A program made the translations under genes and the position numbers. DNA of 64,000 bases from Thermobispora bispora DSM 43833 (GTDB lineage: Bacteria; Actinomycetota; Actinomycetes; Streptosporangiales; Streptosporangiaceae). Below are positions 9,025 to 16,823 of this stretch, piece by piece. The DNA is taken from assembly GCF_000092645.1 (NCBI RefSeq), contig NC_014165.1, forward strand, positions 1,426,001 to 1,490,000, given 5' to 3'. Position 1 is the first letter of the stretch, and each line of letters starts with the position of its first letter. Below the pieces are notes generated by a model that saw only the letters and a program-made list of their open reading frames with translations, did no database searches and was not told where the DNA came from.

Positions 9025-9031
9025 CGGGGCG

Positions 9032-9070
9032 AAAAAGGGGACCGCCGGCCGCGGAGACCGCGGCCGGCGG
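9032..9070 (-). terminator. Intrinsic terminator of glnA1 (distal hairpin)
   Basis: Perfect 13-bp stem CCGCCGGCCGCGG / CCGCGGCCGGCGG with a 3-base AGA loop (TCT on the transcript strand). On the minus strand it is followed by CCCCTTTTT, giving a classical intrinsic terminator about 60 bases past the glnA1 stop. Confidence 0.8.
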
Positions 9071-9090
9071 CGGGTTAGCCATCCCCGATG

Positions 9091-9121
9091 CGTCCCGGGC
9101 GCGGAGACCGCGTCCGGGACG
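9091..9121 (-). terminator. Proximal hairpin after glnA1
   Basis: 14-bp stem with one mismatch (CGTCCCGGGCGCGG / CCGCGTCCGGGACG) and the same 3-base AGA loop as the distal hairpin. It starts 10 bases past the glnA1 stop; the two hairpins share a GCGGAGACCGC core and form a tandem terminator. Confidence 0.65.
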
Positions 9122-9131
9122 GGTCATCGGA

Positions 9132-10556
9132 TCAGACGTCGAAGTACAGCTCGAACTCGTGCGGGTGCGGACGCAGCCGGATCGGGTCGATCTCGTTCGC
9201 CCGCTTGTAGGAGATCCAGGTCTCGATCAGGTCCGGGGTGAAGACACCGCCCTCGAGCAGGTAGTCGTGGTCCTCCTCGAGGTTCTTCAGCACCTCGTCG
9301 AGCGAGCCCGGAACCTGCGGGATGTTGCGCGCCTCCTCCGGCGGCAGCTCGTACAGGTCCTTGTCGATCGGCTCCGGCGGCTCGATCTTGTTGCGGATGC
9401 CGTCCAGGCCCGCCATGAGCATCGCGGCGAACGCGAAGTACGGGTTGCAGGACGGGTCCGGCACCCGGAACTCGATCCGCTTGGCCTTCGGGTTCGAGCC
9501 GGTGATCGGGATCCGCACGCACGCGGACCGGTTGCGCTGGGAGTAGACCAGGTTGACCGGCGCCTCGTAGCCCGGCACCAGACGGTGGTAGGAGTTCACC
9601 GTCGGGTTGGTGAAGGCGAGCAGCGAGGGGGCGTGCTTGAGCAGGCCGCCGATGTAGTACCGCGCGGTGTCGGAGAGCTGCGCGTAGCCGACCTCGTCGT
9701 AGAAGAGCGGCTCGCCGTCCTTCCAGAGCGACTGGTGGCAGTGCATGCCCGAGCCGTTGTCCCCGAAGATCGGCTTCGGCATGAACGTCACCGTGTGCCC
9801 GCGCCGGATGGCCGCGTTCTTGATGATGTACTTGTACGTCATCAGGTTGTCGGCCGTCTTGAGCAGCGTGCCGAACCTGAAGTCGATCTCGGCCTGCCCG
9901 GCGGTGCCGACCTCGTGGTGCTGCATCTCGACCTCGATGCCCGCGTCGATCAGCAGCCGCACCATCTCGGAGCGCAGGTCGGTGAAGTGGTCCATCGGCG
10001 GGACCGGGAAGTAGCCGCCCTTGTACCGCGGCTTGTAACCGAGGTTGCCGCCCTCGGAGGCCTTACCGGTGTTCCACGCGCCCTCGATGGAGTCGATGAA
10101 GTAGTAGCCGGCGTTCTGCTTGGTCTCGAACCGGACGTCGTCGAAGATGTAGAACTCCGCCTCAGGGCCGAAGTACACCGTGTCGGCGATGCCCGTGCCC
10201 TTGAGGTACGCCTCCGCCTTACGCGCGACGTTGCGGGGGTCACGCGTGTACGGCTCGCGGGTGAGGGGGTCGTGGACGAAGAAGTAGATCGCCAGCGTCT
10301 TGTGCTGGCGGAACGGGTCGATGAAGGCCGTGGACGGGTCGGGCAGCAGCAGCATGTCCGACTCGTGGATGGCCTGGAAGCCGCGGATCGACGACCCGTC
10401 GAACATCAGGCCTTCCTCGAAGATGTGCGGGCCGAAGTTCTCCACCGGGAAGGTGAAGTGGTGCGACGTCCCCGGCAGGTCCGTGAACCGGACGTCGATG
10501 AACTGCACCCCTTCGTCCCGGATGAACTTGAGGACGTCGTCGGCGGAGTTGAACAC
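9132..10556 (-). CDS. glnA: Glutamine synthetase type I (GlnA1)
   Basis: 474 residues, full length for GSI-beta. Signatures: [11 protein letters not shown], the metal/glutamate site [63 protein letters not shown]. The adenylylation loop DLYELPPEE is intact, so this is the GlnE target. It makes glutamine from glutamate, ammonia and ATP as a cytosolic dodecamer. The GTG start at 10556 has GGGAGG seven bases upstream. A four-half-site GlnR-type box lies about 50 bases before the start and a tandem terminator follows, so it is likely monocistronic and nitrogen-regulated both in transcription and by adenylylation. Confidence 0.97.
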   Translation of the reverse strand: MFNSADDVLKFIRDEGVQFIDVRFTDLPGTSHHFTFPVENFGPHIFEEGLMFDGSSIRGFQAIHESDMLLLPDPSTAFIDPFRQHKTLAIYFFVHDPLTREPYTRDPRNVARKAEAYLKGTGIADTVYFGPEAEFYIFDDVRFETKQNAGYYFIDSIEGAWNTGKASEGGNLGYKPRYKGGYFPVPPMDHFTDLRSEMVRLLIDAGIEVEMQHHEVGTAGQAEIDFRFGTLLKTADNLMTYKYIIKNAAIRRGHTVTFMPKPIFGDNGSGMHCHQSLWKDGEPLFYDEVGYAQLSDTARYYIGGLLKHAPSLLAFTNPTVNSYHRLVPGYEAPVNLVYSQRNRSACVRIPITGSNPKAKRIEFRVPDPSCNPYFAFAAMLMAGLDGIRNKIEPPEPIDKDLYELPPEEARNIPQVPGSLDEVLKNLEEDHDYLLEGGVFTPDLIETWISYKRANEIDPIRLRPHPHEFELYFDV

Positions 10557-10606
10557 GCTGGAACCTCCCAGGGGATGGCTTGCGAATTCGACGGTAGGCG
10601 GAGGCC

Positions 10607-10644
10607 GTTTCCCAGCCGTGTCCCGTTTGTTTCGCGAACGTTAA
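10607..10644 (-). promoter_or_regulatory. Double GlnR-type box upstream of glnA1
   Basis: Read on the glnA1 strand, four half-sites follow each other at exact 6-base intervals: TTAAC-n6-GAAAC-n6-GACAC-n6-GAAAC. This is the a1-b1-a2-b2 layout described for GlnR (gTnAC-n6-GaAAC), with one mismatch in each a-site. It ends about 50 bases before the GTG start. Confidence 0.6.
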
Positions 10645-10721
10645 GCCAGAAGGCTCCGTGTTACAGCGGTATGCCGGGCCGCGGTGCGGGACCGCCGGCG
10701 CCCGCGGCTACGCTGAAGGCC

Positions 10722-11180
10722 ATGAGCGACCGGCAGCCGCGATGGACACAGACCTGGATCTACGGGGCCCGGGCCCACCTCGACCTCGGCTACCCAGGTG
10801 AGCGCCTGGGCCTGCCCGAGGAGGGGAGCGGCGCGGTCGCCGGATGGGGCCGCAGGCTCGCCGCCGTGCTGCTCGACTGGCTGCTGTGCACGTGGGCGAT
10901 CGCGGGCGGGCTGCTTCAGCTCGAGCGGACCGACGCCGGCCTGATCGGGCTCGGCGTGTTCGCGCTCGAGAACATCGTGCTCGTCGGCACGCTCGGCATG
11001 ACCCTCGGGATGCGGATCTTCCGGATCCGGGTGGCCGCCCTCAACGGCGGCCGGCCCTCCTTCGGGGCCGTGGTGCTGCGCACCCTGCTGCTCTGCCTCG
11101 CCGTACCGGCGCTCATCCTGGACCGGGACCGCCGGGGCCTGCACGACCGTGCGGCCCGGACCGTCGTCGTCAACCTCTGA
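10722..11180 (+). CDS. RDD-family membrane protein
   Basis: 152 residues. An N-terminal soluble segment (about 45 residues) precedes an RDD domain: GWGRRLAAVLLDWLLCTWAI begins the first membrane helix, and TLGMTLGMRIFRIRV and LHDRAARTVVV are typical RDD elements. Probably three transmembrane helices. The ATG at 10722 has only a weak GAAGG upstream. Divergent from glnA1; an RDD gene sits at the same position in mycobacteria. Function unknown. A 22-bp tandem duplication covers its stop codon. Confidence 0.85.
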   Translation: MSDRQPRWTQTWIYGARAHLDLGYPGERLGLPEEGSGAVAGWGRRLAAVLLDWLLCTWAIAGGLLQLERTDAGLIGLGVFALENIVLVGTLGMTLGMRIFRIRVAALNGGRPSFGAVVLRTLLLCLAVPALILDRDRRGLHDRAARTVVVNL

Positions 11181-11215
11181 CCGGGCCCGCGGGAACCTCT
11201 GACCGGGCCCGCGGG
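11172..11215. repeat. Exact 22-bp tandem duplication across the RDD stop codon
   Basis: Bases 11172-11193 are repeated exactly at 11194-11215. The unit begins AACCTCTGACC, so it carries the last two codons, the TGA stop and 13 following bases of the RDD gene. The duplication does not alter the protein. Confidence 0.85.
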
Positions 11216-11216
11216 C

Positions 11217-12005
11217 TCACGGCCGCAGGCACTGGAAGATCGCGGTGCCCGGGATGAGGCGGCCGCGGAGCGGGCTCCACCCGCCCCAGATCCGCTCGTG
11301 GCCGTCCGGCCACTCCGGCTCGATCAGCCCGGTGAGCACCAGGCCCGCGGACACGATCAACCCCACCCAGTCGCCCATGGTCCGGTGGTGCTCCGCGTAC
11401 GTGGGCACCCCGTCGGCGGAGCACTCGACGTAGGGCGTGCGGTCGAAGTACGAGCGGTCCGCGGTGAGGCCGCGCGGGCCGGGGTCGTCGGGGAACGCCC
11501 ACCGGATCGGGTGGCTCACCGAGAACACGAAGCGGCCGCCCGGCTTGAGCACCCGGCGCACCTCGCGGAGCACGGCACCGGCGTCCGCGACGAACGGCAG
11601 CGCGCCGTAGGCCGAGCACGCCAGGTCGAAGGACTCGTCGCGGAACGGCAGGAACTCCGCGTCGCCCTGGACCACCGGCAGCCGCGCACCGGTGGCGAGG
11701 TCGATGCGCCGGGAGTGCTGGAGCTGGCGGTACGACAGGTCGACGCCGACCACCGTGGCGCCCTGGCCGGTGAGCCACCGGCCGCACTGCCCGGCCCCGC
11801 ACCCCACCTCGAGGACGCGCCGGCCCGCGACGTCCCCGAGCAGGCGGGCCTCCGCCTCGTCGAGGCCCTCCGGGCACCAGATGAAGCCGGCGTCGCGGAG
11901 GAACTCGCCGTGCTCGCGCTGGTAGTCGTCGGCCGCACCGTCCCACCAGGCGCGGTTCGCGCGCGCGGTCTCGGCGCGGGTGATCGGCCGCCGCATCACC
12001 CGCAT
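11217..12005 (-). CDS. Class I SAM-dependent methyltransferase
   Basis: 262 residues. SAM-binding motif I is VLEVGCGAGQ (about residue 65), with motif II/III regions GVDLSYRQL and FDLACSAYGALPF, and a post-motif (VLREVRRVLKPGGRFVFSVS) typical of UbiE/Methyltransf_11 proteins. The N-terminal stretch ANRAWWDGAADDYQREHGEFL is common in actinobacterial members. The substrate is unknown. The start ATG lies one base past the stop of the upstream DUF4191 gene, so the two are co-transcribed behind lipA. Confidence 0.85.
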   Translation of the reverse strand: MRVMRRPITRAETARANRAWWDGAADDYQREHGEFLRDAGFIWCPEGLDEAEARLLGDVAGRRVLEVGCGAGQCGRWLTGQGATVVGVDLSYRQLQHSRRIDLATGARLPVVQGDAEFLPFRDESFDLACSAYGALPFVADAGAVLREVRRVLKPGGRFVFSVSHPIRWAFPDDPGPRGLTADRSYFDRTPYVECSADGVPTYAEHHRTMGDWVGLIVSAGLVLTGLIEPEWPDGHERIWGGWSPLRGRLIPGTAIFQCLRP

Positions 12006-12006
12006 G

Positions 12007-12693
12007 TCAGCGCATCCGGCCCCGCGGGAGCTTGGCGCCGCGCGGCAGCCGTACGCCCTTGGGCAGCGGGCCCTTGGGGATCGGGACGGTGGGCGCGAGC
12101 GCCCGCATCCGGTTGTTGACCTCGTAGACGGCCGCCTTCTTCAGGTTGCGGGGGAGCTTCATCAGCTGCCGCTGGAGCTTCTCGAGCGGCACCTGGCCCT
12201 CGGCGTCGCCGCACTGGATGTCGTAGATCGGCACGTCCAGGGCGACGCGCTGCACCCGCTTCTTCTCAGCGGCGAGCATCCGCGCCACCCGGTGCGGCGG
12301 TCCCTCGGAGACGAGGATCACCCCGGGGTGCCCGACGACGCGGAACACCACGTCCTGGTCACGGTTGACCGCGACGGGCCGCTCCTCGACGTACCACCGT
12401 CCCCGCAGGCTCTGCAGCACGGCGTAGGTGGCGCCGGGCTGCCCGCGGAGCAGCTTGTACTGCGCCGACTGGGCGAACCGCCCGAAGACCACCATGCCGA
12501 CCGCGATGGCGACGAAGACGCCGGTCAGGATCCATACCCAGCTGAAGATCACGCCCAGGATCACGAAGAGCGCCAGGGTGCCGAGCATCGAGGCGAAGAC
12601 GATCGGCATGCCCTTGGGGTTGACCCGCTGGATGATCTGGGCGACCAGCTTGAGCTGCTGGATGCGTCCTGGTGTCGCAGCGTCTTTCGCCAT
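12007..12693 (-). CDS. DUF4191 integral membrane protein
   Basis: 228 residues. Two adjacent transmembrane helices near residues 28-75 (MPIVFASMLGTLALFVILGV and the following segment) are followed by a basic cytosolic domain rich in Lys/Arg, ending in a Pro/Gly/Arg tail. It matches the DUF4191 family that sits beside lipA throughout actinobacteria. Function unknown. ATG start at 12693; the gap to lipA is 29 bases, so it is probably co-transcribed with lipA. Confidence 0.85.
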   Translation of the reverse strand: MAKDAATPGRIQQLKLVAQIIQRVNPKGMPIVFASMLGTLALFVILGVIFSWVWILTGVFVAIAVGMVVFGRFAQSAQYKLLRGQPGATYAVLQSLRGRWYVEERPVAVNRDQDVVFRVVGHPGVILVSEGPPHRVARMLAAEKKRVQRVALDVPIYDIQCGDAEGQVPLEKLQRQLMKLPRNLKKAAVYEVNNRMRALAPTVPIPKGPLPKGVRLPRGAKLPRGRMR

Positions 12694-12722
12694 GGTGTGA
12701 AGGATACAAACGTGTGGTCGGG

Positions 12723-13649
12723 TTACGGTACGCGGGTCGCGATCGCCTGCTGGTAGAGCCGGCCGGCGCGGTACGACGACCGGACCAACGGCCCGGACAT
12801 CACCCCGGCGAAGCCCAGCTCCTCGGCCTCCTGCTTGAGCTCGACGAACTCCTCGGGCTTCACCCAGCGGGCCACCGGATGGTGCCGCGGGCTCGGCCGC
12901 AGGTACTGGGTGATCGTCACCAGGTCGCAGCCGGCGGCGCGCAGGTCCCGCAGCGCCTGGCTGATCTCCTCGCGCTCCTCGCCCATGCCGAGGATCAGGT
13001 TCGACTTCGTGACCAGCCCGGCCTCCTTGGCCATGCTGATCACCTGGAGCGAGCGCTCGTACCGGAACGCGGGCCGGATCCGCTTGAAGATCCGCGGCAC
13101 GGTCTCGATGTTGTGCGCGAAGACCTCGGGCCGGGCGGAGAAGACCTCCTCGAGCAGCTCCCGGCGCCCGTTGAAGTCCGGCACCAGCAGCTCGACGCCG
13201 CAGCCCGGCACCAGCGCGTGGATCTGCCGCGCGGTCTCCGCGTACAGCCAGGCGCCGCCGTCGGGCAGGTCGTCGCGGGCGACACCGGTCACCGTGGCGT
13301 ACCGCAGGCCCATGGCGCGGACCGACTCGGCGACGCGCCGGGGCTCGTCCTGGTCGTACTCGGCGGGCTTGCCGGTGTCGATCTGGCAGAAGTCACACCG
13401 CCGGGTGCACTGATCGCCGCCGATGAGGAAGGTGGCCTCGCGGTCCTCCCAGCACTCGGAGATGTTCGGGCAGCCGGCCTCCTGGCAGACCGTGTGCAGA
13501 CCGGCGTCGCGGACCAGGTTCTTGATCTCGTTGTAGTTCGGGCCGTTGCGCAGCCGCGTCTTGATCCACGGCGGCTTCTTCTCGATGGGGGTCTGGCTGT
13601 TCCGGACCTCCACCCGAAGGAGCTTGCGGCCTTCCGGGGTTACCGTCAC
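12723..13649 (-). CDS. lipA: Lipoyl synthase LipA
   Basis: 308 residues, radical SAM enzyme that inserts two sulfurs into protein-bound octanoyl groups. The auxiliary cluster motif [12 protein letters not shown] (C-x4-C-x5-C) and the SAM cluster motif CTRRCDFC (C-x3-C-x2-C) are both intact, and the C-terminal RSSY serine is present. The GTG start is at 13649. It follows the lipB gene by 12 bases in the order peptidase S51-lipB-lipA-DUF4191-methyltransferase. The product serves lipoyl domains such as that of SucB. Confidence 0.96.
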   Translation of the reverse strand: MTVTPEGRKLLRVEVRNSQTPIEKKPPWIKTRLRNGPNYNEIKNLVRDAGLHTVCQEAGCPNISECWEDREATFLIGGDQCTRRCDFCQIDTGKPAEYDQDEPRRVAESVRAMGLRYATVTGVARDDLPDGGAWLYAETARQIHALVPGCGVELLVPDFNGRRELLEEVFSARPEVFAHNIETVPRIFKRIRPAFRYERSLQVISMAKEAGLVTKSNLILGMGEEREEISQALRDLRAAGCDLVTITQYLRPSPRHHPVARWVKPEEFVELKQEAEELGFAGVMSGPLVRSSYRAGRLYQQAIATRVP

Positions 13650-13661
13650 GGCTCCAGCTTA

Positions 13662-14327
13662 TTACGTGACTAAATCCTCCTCGTAAAGGTCGTACGGCTC
13701 GGCGCCGAGCGCCTCGGCGAGCCGCTTGGCCGCGAACGGGATGACCTCCTCGACGGTGATCCGCCGGCCGGTCTCCGCGGAGAGGGAGGTGACCCCGGCG
13801 TCCCCGTCCTCGGCCATGGTGATCCGGTTGTACCAGCTCAGGTCGTTGACGCAGTTGAGCGCGAACCCGTGCATGGTGACGCCCCGGGAGACCCGGATGC
13901 CGATCGTGCCGAGCCGGCGGTCGGGCAGGCCGTGGGCCGGGTCGCCGGGGACCCAGACCCCGCCGCGCCCCTCGATCCGGTGCGCCGCGAGCCCGAAATC
14001 GGCGCAGACCTGGATGAGGACGTCCTCCAGCCGGCGGATGTAGGCGGTGATGTCGTCGATCCGGATGATCGGATAGGCGACGAGCTGGCCGGGGCCGTGC
14101 CAGGTGATCTTCCCGCCCCGGTCGACGTCGATCACCGGGGTGCCGTCGGTGGGCCGCTCGTGCGGCAGCGTGCGCTTCCCGGCCGTGTAGACGGGTGCGT
14201 GCTCCAGCATGAGGCACACATCCGTGATCTCGCCGGCCACCCGGCGGCGGTGCAATGACCGCTGCAGGCTCCAGGCCTGCTCGTAGGGAACGTCGACGCC
14301 CATACGGACGATCGCCAACCGGTTCAC
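13662..14327 (-). CDS. lipB: LipB-family octanoyltransferase homologue lacking the catalytic Cys/Lys dyad
   Basis: 221 residues with clear LipB features: LMLEHAPVYTAGKRT, RGGKITWHGPGQLVAYPII, and IGIRVSRGVTMHGFALNC. From memory of the M. tuberculosis enzyme (dyad Lys142/Cys176), the Lys in RKVAAIG corresponds to Arg138 here (RRLGTIG) and the Cys in IVPCGISDA corresponds to Ala172 here (ITMAEDGDA). The flanking sequence (DAGVTSLSAETGR) aligns without gaps, so this is substitution rather than a frameshift. Family LipB moves octanoate from acyl carrier protein to lipoyl domains through an acyl-Cys intermediate; this protein cannot do so by the known mechanism. GTG start 14327, overlapping the upstream gene by four bases. 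Confidence 0.9.
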   Translation of the reverse strand: MNRLAIVRMGVDVPYEQAWSLQRSLHRRRVAGEITDVCLMLEHAPVYTAGKRTLPHERPTDGTPVIDVDRGGKITWHGPGQLVAYPIIRIDDITAYIRRLEDVLIQVCADFGLAAHRIEGRGGVWVPGDPAHGLPDRRLGTIGIRVSRGVTMHGFALNCVNDLSWYNRITMAEDGDAGVTSLSAETGRRITVEEVIPFAAKRLAEALGAEPYDLYEEDLVT

Positions 14328-15070
14328 GGCTCCAGGGTAGACGTGAGGAGCCGGGGCTCGATACGGAACTCCTTCACTCCCTCGCCCTCGCGCTCGATCC
14401 GGTAGGCGTACCCGTTCGGGTCCACGGAGACCGCCTGGATGAACTCGGTCCCCACGTAGTGGAGCGCCACGCCCTCGTCGGCCGCGTACCCGCCGGGCAG
14501 CTCACCGGAGGCCACCGACGCGTGGAGCAGCGGCCGGCGCTGCGGCTCGGAGTTGTAGTGCACCCCGCAGGAGTAGGGGAGCAGGCCGAGCCCGTCGGCC
14601 CAGACCCGGAGCGTGGGGCCGAACGAGTCCGTGTTGCCGCCGACGTGCCAGCACAGGGCACCGGCGCTCTGCCCGGAGAGCACGACGCCCTCCCGCCACG
14701 CCTCGGCGAAGGCCTCGTCGAGCCCGTGCAGCCGCCAGAGCGCCATGAGGTTCGCCACGCTGCCGCCGCACACGTAGATGGCGTCCTGCTCCAGGATCCA
14801 CTCCCGGGGGTCGTCGACGTTCGGCATGGGGAAGAGGGCGAGGTGGCTCACCTCCACGTCCCACCGGCCGAAGGCGGTGTACATCTTCAGCAGCCAGTCC
14901 GAGTCGTCCCCCACGGCGGTGGCGACCAGGCCGAGCTTCGGCCGGTCCTGGCCGGTGAGGTCGAGCACGTAGCGGAGGAGCGCGGTCGGCTCCACCACCC
15001 CGTGCCGCTTCGACGGGCGGAAGGAGCCGCCCCCGATGGCGACGATGTGAGACTGCCCGATTCGGCTCAT
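14324..15070 (-). CDS. Peptidase family S51 (peptidase E-like)
   Basis: 248 residues. The nucleophile region VVLSGQSAGALCWHVGG carries the Ser of the G-x-S-A-G elbow, and IYVCGGSVANLMALW and VEVSHLALFP match the S51/GATase-like Rossmann core. The family cleaves Asp-X dipeptides (peptidase E) or cyanophycin-like polymers; which applies is unknown. ATG at 15070 has GGGAGA upstream. It is first in a minus-strand operon with a GTGA overlap onto lipB, an association with no obvious metabolic reason. Confidence 0.85.
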   Translation of the reverse strand: MSRIGQSHIVAIGGGSFRPSKRHGVVEPTALLRYVLDLTGQDRPKLGLVATAVGDDSDWLLKMYTAFGRWDVEVSHLALFPMPNVDDPREWILEQDAIYVCGGSVANLMALWRLHGLDEAFAEAWREGVVLSGQSAGALCWHVGGNTDSFGPTLRVWADGLGLLPYSCGVHYNSEPQRRPLLHASVASGELPGGYAADEGVALHYVGTEFIQAVSVDPNGYAYRIEREGEGVKEFRIEPRLLTSTLEP

Positions 15071-15260
15071 CGCGTTCTCCCGTATCCGATGCCAAGGCCA
15101 CTCAGCGTACGGCCGGCCGGGCCCGGGCGGGGGGAGTTCCGGCGACCCGCCGGGTCGTGTCCCGGACGCCGGATCCCCGGGGCACCCCGGGACGCCCGAC
15201 CCCGGAGCATCCAGGGCGCCGGATCCCCGGAGCGCCCCGGGCACCGGGCCCGGAGACGGC

Positions 15261-15293
15261 GGAGGCCGCCCCGCCGGCGGCGGGACGGCCTCC
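15261..15293 (-). terminator. Hairpin terminator after sucB
   Basis: 15-bp stem with a single C/A mismatch and a 3-base loop (GGAGGCCG-C-CCCGCC / GGCGGG-A-CGGCCTCC), beginning 24 bases past the sucB stop on the minus strand. No T run. Confidence 0.65.
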
Positions 15294-15316
15294 CGGGAGC
15301 CTTCCGGGTGCGCGGC

Positions 15317-16792
15317 TCAGAGGCCGAGCTGCCCCTCGAAGCGGCCCTCTTCGAGCCGGCGCTTGATCGTGGTGAGGAAGCGCGCGGCGTCGGCGCCGTC
15401 GACCAGCCGGTGGTCGTAGGTGAGCGACAGGTAGACCATCGAGCGGATGGCGATGACCTCGCCGTCCGGCGAGTCCACCACCACCGGGCGCTTGACCACC
15501 ACGCCGGTGCCGAGCATGCCGACCTGCGGCTTGTTGAGGATCGGCGTGTCGAACAGCGCGCCGCGGCTGCCGGTGTTGGTGATCGTGAACGTGCCGCCGG
15601 TGAGCTCGTCGGGCGTGATCCGGTTGGTCCGGGTGCGCTCGGCGAGGTCGGCGATCTTCCGGGCGAGGCCGGCGAGGTTGAGGTCGCCCGCGTTCTTGAT
15701 CACCGGGACGATGAGACCGCGCTCGGTGTCGACCGCGATGCCGAGGTTCTCGACGTCGTGGTACGTCACCTCGTTGGTCTCGTCGTTGATGACCGCGTTG
15801 AGCTTCGGGTGGATCTTGAGTGCCTCGACGGCGGCGAGCGCGAAGAACGGCAGGAAGGTGAGCTTCACGCCCTCCCGCGCCTCGAACGCGGCCTTGGCCC
15901 GCTCGCGGAGCTTGGCGATGCGGGTGACGTCGACCTCGACCACCGTGGTGAGCTGCGCGGAGGTCTGCAGCGACTCCATCATGCGGTCGGCGATCACCTT
16001 GCGCAGCCGCGACATCTTCTCGGTCTTGCCGCGCAGGGTCGTGTCGACCTGCACCGGCTCGGGGGCCGGGGCCACGGGGGCCTGCGCGGGCGCCTGGGCC
16101 GGGGCGGCCTGCGCGGCCTCGCGCTGCAGCCGCTCGCGCTCCTCACGCTGCTTCCGCGCGGCCTCGAGCACGTCCTGCTTGCGGATGCGGCCGCCGACAC
16201 CGGTACCGGTCAGCTTGGTGAGGTCGACCCCGTGCTCGGCGGCGAGCTTGCGCACGAGCGGGGTGACGTACGGCGTCTCACCGGCCGGCTGCGTGGTGGG
16301 CGCGCCGGTCGCCGTGGGCGGGGCCTGCGGCGCCTGAGCAGCGGGCGCGGGAGCCGGGGCCGGCGCGGGCGCGGGAGCCGGCGGCGGCGTGGGCGGAGCG
16401 GGAGGCGGCGTGGGCGCGGCGGGCGCCGGCTGCGGGATCGACGAGACGGGCTGCGGCGGCGGTGCCGGGGCCGGAGCGGGCTCCGGCGCCGGAGCCGGGG
16501 CGGGCGCGGCCTCGGGGGCGGCGGTCGCCGCCTCGGTGGCGGCCGCACCCGGGCCCGCCGGGTCGATCACGGCGAGCTCGGTGCCGACCTCGACCGTCTC
16601 GTCCTCCCGGACGAGGATCTTGGTCAGGTAGCCGGAGGCCGGCGAAGGAATCTCGGTGTCGACCTTGTCGGTCGATACCTCGAGGAGCGGCTCGTCGGCT
16701 TCGACGCGATCGCCTTCCTTCTTCAGCCAGCGGGTTACGGTGCCCTCGGTCACGCTCTCGCCGAGCTGGGGCATTGTTACGGAGACCGGCAT
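15317..16792 (-). CDS. sucB: Dihydrolipoamide acyltransferase E2 (SucB/DlaT type)
   Basis: 491 residues. One N-terminal lipoyl domain (lipoylated Lys in [17 protein letters not shown], about residue 43), then a ~110-residue Ala/Pro linker, an E3-binding domain ([20 protein letters not shown]), a second short linker and the catalytic domain ending in [15 protein letters not shown] with its active-site His/Asp. Only one lipoyl domain is present, whereas mycobacterial DlaT has two by my recollection. It transfers acyl groups in 2-oxoglutarate and/or pyruvate dehydrogenase. Lies 31 bases downstream of lpdA, same strand. Confidence 0.93.
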   Translation of the reverse strand: MPVSVTMPQLGESVTEGTVTRWLKKEGDRVEADEPLLEVSTDKVDTEIPSPASGYLTKILVREDETVEVGTELAVIDPAGPGAAATEAATAAPEAAPAPAPAPEPAPAPAPPPQPVSSIPQPAPAAPTPPPAPPTPPPAPAPAPAPAPAPAAQAPQAPPTATGAPTTQPAGETPYVTPLVRKLAAEHGVDLTKLTGTGVGGRIRKQDVLEAARKQREERERLQREAAQAAPAQAPAQAPVAPAPEPVQVDTTLRGKTEKMSRLRKVIADRMMESLQTSAQLTTVVEVDVTRIAKLRERAKAAFEAREGVKLTFLPFFALAAVEALKIHPKLNAVINDETNEVTYHDVENLGIAVDTERGLIVPVIKNAGDLNLAGLARKIADLAERTRTNRITPDELTGGTFTITNTGSRGALFDTPILNKPQVGMLGTGVVVKRPVVVDSPDGEVIAIRSMVYLSLTYDHRLVDGADAARFLTTIKRRLEEGRFEGQLGL

Positions 16793-16823
16793 GGTTGCTC
16801 TTCTCTCGCGATATCAGAGGGCT

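Larger units (their letters stand above)
8295..9131. other. 837-base non-coding region between glnE and glnA1
   Basis: Convergent intergenic region. It holds a hairpin after glnE (8333-8361), a two-copy 30-base-period repeat (8564-8617), a possible gene remnant on the minus strand (8761-9024) and two AGA-loop hairpins that end glnA1 transcripts (9042-9121). No open frame here has convincing conserved features. Confidence 0.6.
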
